Below, piece by piece: positions 1 to 5,263 of a stretch of 12,190 nt of DNA (its first letter is position 1; every line of letters begins with the position of its first letter). The stretch is from positions 1 through 12,190 of the forward strand of contig CAAGBQ010000095.1 of NCBI GenBank assembly GCA_900768105.1. Direction: 5' to 3'. Both the position numbers and the translations under genes were made by a program. The stretch comes from Oscillospiraceae bacterium (GTDB lineage: Bacteria > Bacillota > Clostridia > Oscillospirales > Ruminococcaceae). The notes below the pieces were generated by a model, which was not told the DNA's origin, did no database searches, and saw only the letters and a program-made list of their open reading frames with translations.

Positions 1-354
1 ATGTATGGAGCACAGAACGGCATTACGGTCAAAAGCAATAGCGACTCGGAGCTTGGAACGCGACTTGTTGCATACCTCCCTGAATTACATTGTGCGGTCG
101 ATATTGCCGGAGCAACCGTGACGGAGAAAAGAGAGCAAAGCGTGAAGGCTCACATTTGTCAAAGCAACCGGCTGAATTACTACCTTATTAAAAGAACTGC
201 GGATACTTCGCAAATGGCAGCGGAAATCAAAACGCTGTTTATCCGCAATCATATCTATCTCCATACGGATTCCGAGCACGATGTTCAAGTGCTTCGAGAG
301 AGATTTTTAATATGGAAAAGCCGAAGCGCTCCCAAAATGAGCAGTGAATATTGA
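1..354 (+). CDS. Partial open frame of unknown function at the left edge
   Basis: An uninterrupted frame of 117 codons runs from the first base of the window to TGA at 352-354. It is probably the 3' end of a longer gene, because no ribosome site can be seen and the first ATG is simply the window edge. I do not recognise the protein. Residues about 14-28 (SDSELGTRLVAYLPE) faintly resemble the closing strand of a histidine-kinase ATPase domain (a G-T-x-x-x-x-LP pattern). The other diagnostic boxes would lie outside the window, and the remaining ~85 residues do not fit that family. The C-terminal part is charged and predicted helical (MAAEIKTLFI, DVQVLRERFLIWK). Base composition is lower in GC than the rest of the window. 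It could also be a chance open frame in decayed DNA. Confidence 0.3.
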   Translation: MYGAQNGITVKSNSDSELGTRLVAYLPELHCAVDIAGATVTEKREQSVKAHICQSNRLNYYLIKRTADTSQMAAEIKTLFIRNHIYLHTDSEHDVQVLRERFLIWKSRSAPKMSSEY

Positions 355-362
355 ATTTTATT

Positions 363-414
363 AAGCCGTGTGTTATACTATTAAAATCGATGATGTAAGT
401 ATAGCGCACGGCTT
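363..414. repeat. Imperfect inverted repeat, 17-nt arms
   Basis: Arms at 363-379 and 398-414 pair over 17 positions with an 18-nt loop. The two DNA mismatches would both be G-U pairs in a plus-strand RNA, so an RNA stem would be unbroken. There is no clear T run after the right arm (it continues GTTCTC), so it is not a standard intrinsic terminator. It lies 9 nt after the stop of the edge frame and could be a 3' structure for that transcript or a relic of an element end. Confidence 0.5.
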
Positions 415-701
415 GTTCTCAAAAAGTGAAACCAGATATGAGAATGCGGGTAAAAAAGCCCAACAATGTAGAACTTCTCGTTTTCACAAAAATGCAGTCC
501 AAAAGTGCCTTAAAACCTTATGCCATCTTACTCCACGAATTACGCCAATAGATTTTCCACCACCTGAATTAGGCGTAACTTAGCTTGCCCCAGCGCCGAA
601 TGAGTAGGATGCCGATCAAAACTTAGTAGCCATTAAACGGAACTTATCTGAGGCTGGTCACGAAAATTCCGACAATGAAGCCGATTAACGAATAATCACC
701 T

Positions 702-728
702 ATGGGCAGCCCGATTGGGGCTGCCCAT
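702..728 (+). terminator. Hairpin, likely intrinsic terminator
   Basis: A perfect 11-bp GC-rich stem (702-712 with 718-728) closes a 5-nt loop and is followed by only a weak T stretch (TTCTTG). It looks like the end of a plus-strand transcript coming from the left, although no intact gene is visible immediately upstream. Confidence 0.45.
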
Positions 729-902
729 TCTTGAAATACCGGAGATAAAAAGGTTCTGCCGCCATACGGCGCTTGCCGCGAACTTATGATCCGGCTTATG
801 CCGAAAAATTACAGAGAAATTGAGATTCTTTTGGACTATGAAGCGGGCGAAGTTGCCACTCTTGGTGAACTTACGCCGCGGTGGTGGATATGAACGGCAG
901 CT

Positions 903-1382
903 TTGGCGGCATTGGATAACGGTTTGAACACAGAAGCTTTTAGAGTATACAAGGCCGCGGAACGCACTCCGCAGCTTTTGCAAAAGATAGTTGCCCTTTG
1001 GGAAAAATCCGTGCGTGCAACGCACGCCTTCCTTTCCGAAAAGGAAATTGCCGAAATAAAAGAGTATGTTCCCTCTGCGGTTTGTGCGGTGGAGCACCTT
1101 GCCGCAGCGGAGGGCGCCTTCGGAAACCTTTTGGGGTTTCTTGGCGCAGAGGACGGCAGGCTTGAAATGCTATTCCTTTTGCCGAAGGCCCGCGGCCGCG
1201 GGCTTGGAAAACGGCTGCTGCTTTTCGGCATAAGCGAATTTGAAATAACCGAGCTTACCGTGAACGAGCAAAATCCGCAGGCAGCGGGTTTTTATGAGCA
1301 CATGGGCTTTAAAGTATATAAGCGCGCCGCACTGGACGAGCAGGGCAATCCCTATCCCCTGCTTTATATGCGGCGCAGTTAA
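903..1382 (+). CDS. GNAT-family N-acetyltransferase, YjaB-like
   Basis: Probable acetyl-CoA-dependent N-acetyltransferase of the GNAT fold, cytosolic, substrate unknown. The body matches the E. coli YjaB type: an early W-x-x-S-V-x-x-T-H-x-F-L block (residues ~33-44), the acetyl-CoA binding loop ARGRGLGKRLL (~98-108), and a closing run with TVNEQNPQAAGFYEHMGF, then a D-x-x-G-x-P-Y-P-L-L-Y near the C-terminus. The start is uncertain. TTG at 903 or TTG at 924 are the only options after an in-frame stop at 891-893, and neither has a good ribosome site; family alignment favours a start close to RVYKAAER, hence 924. The gene may have lost its native start. The stop TAA (1380-1382) overlaps the ribosome site of the nitroreductase gene, so the two are co-transcribed and probably translationally coupled. 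Confidence 0.85.
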   Translation: MAALDNGLNTEAFRVYKAAERTPQLLQKIVALWEKSVRATHAFLSEKEIAEIKEYVPSAVCAVEHLAAAEGAFGNLLGFLGAEDGRLEMLFLLPKARGRGLGKRLLLFGISEFEITELTVNEQNPQAAGFYEHMGFKVYKRAALDEQGNPYPLLYMRRS

Positions 1383-1395
1383 GGAGGTAATTTGT

Positions 1396-1923
1396 ATGAA
1401 CGATGTTATAAAAGCAATTAAGGAGCGCCGCAGCATAAGAAAATTTAAGCCGGATATGCCGCCGAAGGCCGACCTTGAACAGATTATTGAAGCCGGTCTT
1501 TATGCCGCAAGCGCAAAGGGCAGGCAATCGGTAATTATTCTTGCCGTAACAAACAGAGAGCTTCGTGACAGGCTTTCCGAAGCAAACCGCAAAATCGGCG
1601 GCTTTCCGGAAGGCGCAGACCCATTCTATGGCGCGCCCGCAATCCTTGTTGTGCTGGCGGAAAAGGACTGGGCGAACCGTGTTTATGACGGCAGCCTTGC
1701 CATGGGCAATATGATGCTTGCGGCGCACTCCCTCGGCCTTGGAAGCATATGGATTCACCGCGCGAAGCAGGAATTTGAAGAACCGGAATTCCGGCAGCTC
1801 CTCTGCGACCTCGGTATAGAGGGCGAATGGGAAGGCATCGGTCACTGTGCGGTGGGATACACCGAAGGCGAAGTGCCGAAAGCCGCCGAAAGAAAGCCGA
1901 ACAGAGTTTTTTGGGTGGAATAA
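1396..1923 (+). CDS. Nitroreductase-family FMN oxidoreductase
   Basis: A 175-residue flavin oxidoreductase of the nitroreductase fold. These normally act as homodimers, bind FMN and reduce nitro compounds, quinones or enones with NAD(P)H; the natural substrate here is unknown. Visible family marks are the N-terminal FMN-phosphate motif E-R-R-S-I-R-K-F (residues 10-17), an A-A-S-A-K-G-R-Q-S segment (~36-44), the central GNMMLAAHSLGLGSIWI helix-turn (~100-116), and a C-terminal G-x-x-x-G-E-V-P region ending in basic residues and FWVE. ATG 1396 is chosen over upstream in-frame positions because AAGGAGG lies at 1381-1387, directly on the stop of the acetyltransferase gene. Length is normal for the small subclass. 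A strong bidirectional terminator follows. Confidence 0.9.
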   Translation: MNDVIKAIKERRSIRKFKPDMPPKADLEQIIEAGLYAASAKGRQSVIILAVTNRELRDRLSEANRKIGGFPEGADPFYGAPAILVVLAEKDWANRVYDGSLAMGNMMLAAHSLGLGSIWIHRAKQEFEEPEFRQLLCDLGIEGEWEGIGHCAVGYTEGEVPKAAERKPNRVFWVE

Positions 1924-1990
1924 CAGGCAGTCGGCTTTGCTTTTTTTCAAGCAATGCGATTATTGAATAACCGAAAACAGAAAAGCAGCA

Positions 1991-2025
1991 AAAAACCTGC
2001 GGATAATGTTTATCCGCAGGTTTTT
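1991..2025. terminator. Bidirectional intrinsic terminator
   Basis: A perfect 15-bp stem (1991-2005 with 2011-2025), 5-nt loop, with a T run on the plus strand (2021-2025) and an A run on the left flank that serves as the T run for minus-strand transcripts. It separates the nitroreductase gene from the convergent minus-strand operon, whose last stop is at 2030-2032. Confidence 0.92.
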
Positions 2026-2029
2026 GTTG

Positions 2030-2218
2030 TTATTTAAATATCATTGAAAGCACCGAAAGAATTATTCCCACAAGGCAAAGGGCGGCGAAAATAACCGAAA
2101 TTACAAGCAGGGCAAATTTTTCGGTCTTTTTTGCCCTATGGGCAAAAAATCCGCCGGCAATTGCCGAAAAAAGCGAAGCGCAAAGCAGCGCAAGGGTTCG
2201 TGCATCCATATTATCCAT
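2030..2218 (-). CDS. Small two-helix membrane protein (copy B)
   Basis: A 62-residue protein of unknown function with two hydrophobic helices (about residues 7-25 and 36-60) joined by a short basic loop (HRAKKTEK). ATG at 2216-2218 is supported by GGAGG at 2226-2230, which is embedded in the last codons of the preceding gene, so the two are coupled. It is a paralogue of the preceding gene product: TM1 shares a C-A-S-x(3)-A-x-A-x-G pattern, and in TM2 10 of 14 positions are identical around S-x-I-F-A-x-L-C-L-x-G-I-I. It is the last gene of the ABC-F operon and ends next to a strong terminator. No homologue with known function is recognised. Confidence 0.8.
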   Translation of the reverse strand: MDNMDARTLALLCASLFSAIAGGFFAHRAKKTEKFALLVISVIFAALCLVGIILSVLSMIFK

Positions 2219-2627
2219 AGTTATTCCTCCGTCGATTCTGCCGGTTCGTAAGCCGCGGCGGGCTGTTCTTCTTTAAGCCGTTCCATTTCGCTGTAAATCG
2301 AGTTCACTTTATCGTAATTTTCGCGGCTGTCCGGCTTCGATATAATTTTGCCGATGATTATTCCCGCCAAACAGAGCAGCGCAAAAATAAGCGAAAATAC
2401 CGCCGCAACTACTCTGTCTTTTTTCCGCTCATGGCGAAAGCGGAGATATCCGGCTGCCATTGCAAAAAGAATAGACGCGCAGAGGGCTATTATAAGTACA
2501 ATATTTTCCACGGTTATTCCTCCGTAAGCTCCGCCCATTCGTCCATAAGGGCATTTTGCTTTTCTTTCAGCTGCTCCATTTCGGCGCAAAGCGCGGTCAT
2601 CTTTTCGTAGTCGGCGCAGACCTCCGG
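2206..2627 (-). repeat. Diverged tandem duplication, period ~293 bp
   Basis: The 114 bp at 2514-2627 (end of the ABC-F gene) aligns without gaps to 2221-2334 (end of copy A) at about 65% identity by eye. The adjoining ribosome-site and start region repeats even better: 2499-2524 and 2206-2231 agree at 22 of 26 positions. The downstream membrane-protein coding sequences are also paralogous. The offset is the same (293 bp) for the stop codons and for the start regions, which is what a single tandem duplication predicts. Confidence 0.75.
2221..2511 (-). CDS. Two-helix membrane protein with ABC-F-like C-terminal tail (copy A)
   Basis: A 96-residue protein starting at GTG (2509-2511), only 2 nt after the ABC-F stop, with GGAGG at 2519-2523 inside the ABC-F 3' end. 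A longer frame is open to 2589 but overlaps the ABC-F gene and has no reason to start there. Two hydrophobic helices (residues ~2-20 and ~32-54) flank a basic loop, followed by a charged helical tail. The tail, from about residue 65, aligns without gaps with the C-terminal coiled coil of the ABC-F protein: 15 of 31 positions are identical in my hand alignment, including E-M-E-x-L-K-E and the final T-E-E. So it is a membrane module fused to a copy of its neighbour's tail. Function unknown; the tail is expected to be cytoplasmic. Confidence 0.8.
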   Translation of the reverse strand: MENIVLIIALCASILFAMAAGYLRFRHERKKDRVVAAVFSLIFALLCLAGIIIGKIISKPDSRENYDKVNSIYSEMERLKEEQPAAAYEPAESTEE

Positions 2628-4430
2628 AAGGGTCATTTCGTTTTCGATTGCCGCAAGGCGGTCATCCGCGGCGGCAATTTCATTTTCAATTGTCTTTATG
2701 CGGCTGCGGCGCTTTGCATCCTCGCTTTTTTGTTGTTTTGTACGGTAATATACCGTTTCATTTTGGGAAGGCTTTTTTTCTTCGCGCGCCGCCGCAGGCG
2801 CCTCCTCTTTAAGGCGGAGATAGTCGTCATAGACGCCGTTGTAGCTTACAAGCCTATCCGGAAACATCTCAATAATCCTTGTCGGAACACGGTTCAGCAG
2901 ATAGCGGTCGTGGCTTACCATAATTATGGTACCGGTATATTCGCGGAGCGCTTCGTCAAGGGCTTCCTTACAAGAAATGTCCATATGGTTTGTCGGCTCG
3001 TCAAGGACGAGCACATTGGAATCCTTCAGCGTAAGCGCCGCAAAGCTTAAACGCGCCTTTTCTCCGCCGGAAAGCACGCTCACCTTTTTAAATACATTAT
3101 CTCCGGTTATTCTTGCTCTGCCGAGGGCGGAACGCAGCGTAAGCTCGTCGGAGCGTGGGAACATATCCCAAAGCTCATCCAAAACGGTTTTGTTTGGATG
3201 AAGGTAGCTGTTGTGCTGGTCATAATACCCCGCACGGACATTGCGCCCCCACTCGATTATTCCCTCCGTATGTGGTAAAATTTCGAGAATGGTTTTGATA
3301 AAGGTGCTTTTTCCGACTCCGTTCATCCCGACAAGGGCAATTTTTTCGCCACGGCGCACGGTTAAATCAACGGAGGGGCAAAGCAGCTTTTTTTCCGCGC
3401 CCTCCCCTACCTCAAGGCGGAGATTTTCCACCGTAAGCACATCCTTTACCGGCTCGCGCTCATATGAAAAGCGGAATTTCGGCGGCTTTGGCGGCGGAGT
3501 AGGGCGTTCCTTCATCTCCATGCGCTCAAGCTCCATTTCTCGGCTATGGGCGCGCTTTGTTGTGGAAGCGCGCACCTTGTTGCGTGCAATGAAATCCTCA
3601 AGCTCGGCAATCTCCCGCATCTGGCGATCATATTCCTTTTGCATACGCGCAAGGCGCGCCGCCTTTAAATCAAGGTATTTTGTATAACCTGCGTTATAGC
3701 GCACAAGGGTTTTGTTTTCCATTTCGCAGACCGTATTCACAATTTTATCGAGGAAATACCGGTCGTGAGAAACCGTAAGAATTGCGCCCTTATAGGAGGA
3801 GAGATAATCCTCCAACCAACCGAGGGTTTTAAAATCAAGGTGGTTTGTCGGCTCGTCCAGCATCAGCAAATCCGGATCCTCCAGCAGAAGCTTTGCAAGG
3901 GCAAGGCGCGTGCGCTCGCCGCCGGAAAGGCGTTCCACCGGTGTTTCCGGGTCAAAGGAGCTAAAGCCCATACCGGTGAGCACTGTGTTTATTTTTACAT
4001 TTATGTTATAGCCGTCCGCTGCTTCAAAGCGGCTTTTTTCGTGCTCATACTCTGCGGAAAGGTTTGAGTATTCCGCAGAATCGTGCTCAAAGCTTGCCAT
4101 ATCGTGCTCAAGGGTGCGCAGGCGCTCCTCCGATTTGAGCACGGAGCCGAAAACGGAGCGCATTTCCGAAATTATCGTTCCGCCAAGAGCAAGGCCGCTG
4201 TCCTGCCGCAGAAAGCCTATGCGCTTTCCCGTTCCGCGGGCAATTGTTCCCGCATCGTAATCCAAATCGCCGACTATTATATTAAGCAAAGTTGATTTAC
4301 CCGCCCCGTTTTCGCCGATTAGGCCTATGCGGTCGCTGTCCTCAATTTTTAAATCGAGGTTGGAGAGGACGGTTTTTGCCCCGAAGCTTTTATAAAGACC
4401 TGTTATTTCAAGTATCACGGCTTTTTTCAC
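2514..4430 (-). CDS. ABC-F family ATPase (YdiF/Uup-like)
   Basis: A soluble protein of ~638 residues with two ATP-binding cassettes and no membrane domain. ABC-F proteins act on the ribosome as translation factors or antibiotic-protection proteins, not as exporters. Cassette 1 has Walker A GENGAGKST (39-47), signature LSGGE (168-172), Walker B LLMLDEPTNHLD (188-199) and the switch SHDRYFLD (from 221). Cassette 2 has Walker A GMNGVGKST, signature LSGGEKARL, Walker B VLVLDEPTNHMD and SHDRYLLNR. Between them lies the long charged helical linker of the family (the ribosomal P-site interaction motif), and a C-terminal coiled coil of ~85 residues completes a YdiF/Uup-like layout. Start is GTG at 4428-4430 after AAGAAAGG; GTG at 4418 is an alternative. 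A good promoter lies just upstream. Whether it confers resistance cannot be told from sequence alone. It heads an operon with two small membrane proteins. Confidence 0.93.
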   Translation of the reverse strand: MKKAVILEITGLYKSFGAKTVLSNLDLKIEDSDRIGLIGENGAGKSTLLNIIVGDLDYDAGTIARGTGKRIGFLRQDSGLALGGTIISEMRSVFGSVLKSEERLRTLEHDMASFEHDSAEYSNLSAEYEHEKSRFEAADGYNINVKINTVLTGMGFSSFDPETPVERLSGGERTRLALAKLLLEDPDLLMLDEPTNHLDFKTLGWLEDYLSSYKGAILTVSHDRYFLDKIVNTVCEMENKTLVRYNAGYTKYLDLKAARLARMQKEYDRQMREIAELEDFIARNKVRASTTKRAHSREMELERMEMKERPTPPPKPPKFRFSYEREPVKDVLTVENLRLEVGEGAEKKLLCPSVDLTVRRGEKIALVGMNGVGKSTFIKTILEILPHTEGIIEWGRNVRAGYYDQHNSYLHPNKTVLDELWDMFPRSDELTLRSALGRARITGDNVFKKVSVLSGGEKARLSFAALTLKDSNVLVLDEPTNHMDISCKEALDEALREYTGTIIMVSHDRYLLNRVPTRIIEMFPDRLVSYNGVYDDYLRLKEEAPAAAREEKKPSQNETVYYRTKQQKSEDAKRRSRIKTIENEIAAADDRLAAIENEMTLPEVCADYEKMTALCAEMEQLKEKQNALMDEWAELTEE

Positions 4431-4453
4431 CGCCTTTCTTCATAATCCATTAT

Positions 4454-4482
4454 ATTATAGCGGAAAAAGCCGGTATATTCAA
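4454..4482 (-). promoter_or_regulatory. Predicted sigma-A promoter of the ABC-F operon
   Basis: On the minus strand, TTGAAT (4477-4482) and TATAAT (4454-4459) are separated by exactly 17 bp. Transcription would start about 4447, close to the GTG at 4430, leaving a short leader with no room for attenuator structures. Confidence 0.75.
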
Positions 4483-4511
4483 GCTTATTTTGTGAATGTG
4501 GCCGCTGCCGC

Positions 4512-4540
4512 TTGCAATGCGGCAAAAACCGCTATATAAT
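4512..4540 (+). promoter_or_regulatory. Predicted sigma-A promoter of the membrane-protein gene
   Basis: TTGCAA (4512-4517) and TATAAT (4535-4540) with a 17-bp spacer, 33 bp before the ATG at 4573. It is divergent from the ABC-F promoter, with ~30 bp between the two -35 elements. Confidence 0.7.
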
Positions 4541-4572
4541 AGCCGTATACTGCATTTTTCGGTGGTGCTTTT

Positions 4573-5205
4573 ATGACATTTTTATATATTATCTTATCCG
4601 TTGCGGGCAGCTTCTGCCTTTGCGGAATGTGGTTCGGGCTTTGCGTGCTTTGCTCCTCCCTGCTGAAAAAATGCGGCGCAGCGGCTCGGTTTGCTCCGCT
4701 TGCCGCATCCGCTCCCTTTGCCGCGGCGCTTTATTTTACTGCCGGATTTATTCCGCAGGAGCACGGATATGCTCAAATTTTGCCTTGCGGCGCAGCGGCG
4801 CTTTTTTCTGCGGCGGCTGCCGCCGCAATCGCCACGCGCGGTGGCGAAAGGCGCCGTCTTTTTGGAAAAGAGCTTTTTTGGAGCATTGCGGACGGCGCTT
4901 TTATGGAAATTCCACAGCGGCTGTTTATGCAGGGAGCGCTTTTTGCTTTGCTTTCATATTGCGCCGTGCCAAACGCCGCCGTATGGGCGATTTTCTGCAA
5001 CGGCACGGTTTGGTGCCTTGGCATAGCCGTGCAGGCCTCCTTTGCCAAAGAACGCTTTTGCAAGGCGCTTTTTGCGGAGCTTTGCGCTTCGTTTATTTTT
5101 TCCGCAGGGGTTGGCTTTGCATATATGCAAAGCGGCTCCGTTCCGCTTTGTATGGCGGCGCACGCCGCAGAGCGTGCAATAAGCAACGCAATAGCCAAAA
5201 AATAG
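4573..5205 (+). CDS. Multi-pass membrane protein, possibly degenerate CPBP (CAAX protease-like) family
   Basis: A 210-residue, strongly hydrophobic, alanine-rich protein with about six predicted membrane segments and an N-terminal helix beginning MTFLYIILSV. The layout and two sites suggest the CPBP intramembrane protease family: E112-I-P-Q-R116 stands where that family has E-E-x-x-x-R, followed by a hydrophobic helix, and H197-A-A-E-R-A-I-S-N205 near the C-terminus resembles the last H-x(6-7)-N/D motif. The first glutamate is replaced by Met111, and I cannot find the central F-x-x-x-H motif; FCNGTVWCLG occupies the expected place. If it belongs to the family it may be catalytically inactive. 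The promoter upstream and terminator immediately downstream make it a single-gene unit. The ribosome site (GGTGG) is weak. A longer overlapping frame on the same strand (4512-5435) is rejected. Confidence 0.6.
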   Translation: MTFLYIILSVAGSFCLCGMWFGLCVLCSSLLKKCGAAARFAPLAASAPFAAALYFTAGFIPQEHGYAQILPCGAAALFSAAAAAAIATRGGERRRLFGKELFWSIADGAFMEIPQRLFMQGALFALLSYCAVPNAAVWAIFCNGTVWCLGIAVQASFAKERFCKALFAELCASFIFSAGVGFAYMQSGSVPLCMAAHAAERAISNAIAKK

Positions 5206-5212
5206 TGCAAAA

Positions 5213-5256
5213 AGCTCCGTGCTCAAAAAATGAGCACGGAGTCTTTGTTTGTTTTT
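5213..5256. terminator. Bidirectional intrinsic terminator
   Basis: A perfect 11-bp stem (5215-5225 with 5231-5241) and 5-nt A loop, followed by TCTTTGTTTGTTTTT on the plus strand. On the minus strand the stem is followed by CTTTTTG, so it also serves the convergent beta-helix gene ending at 5264. Confidence 0.9.
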
Positions 5257-5263
5257 ATCCGCT

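Larger units (their letters stand above)
355..902. other. Non-coding or decayed stretch between the edge frame and the acetyltransferase
   Basis: About 550 bp in which I find no convincing gene. Stops recur in all plus frames, the two short open frames (368-583 and 786-893) have no ribosome site or recognisable motif, and minus-strand frames are shadows. It contains two hairpins (363-414 and 702-728). Codon-like texture and GC content differ from the sequence after ~900. This is consistent with degraded genes, a former mobile-element boundary or a real long intergenic region. Confidence 0.45.

Noticed and set aside
1..354. Edge frame as a histidine-kinase C-terminus
   Set aside because: Only a short G-T-x-x-x-x-LP match; the following ~85 residues do not fit the family, so no name is assigned.
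368..583. 71-codon plus-strand open frame
   Set aside because: It begins inside the 363-414 inverted repeat, has no ribosome site and no recognisable motif, and lies in a region full of stops.
786..893. 35-codon frame just before and in frame with the acetyltransferase gene
   Set aside because: No ribosome site and no family match; an in-frame stop separates it from the acetyltransferase domain. It may be a remnant, but this cannot be supported.
2514..4430. ABC-F protein as a drug export ATPase with the small membrane proteins as its channel
   Set aside because: ABC-F proteins have no transmembrane domains and act on ribosomes. The small proteins have only two helices each and do not resemble ABC permeases.
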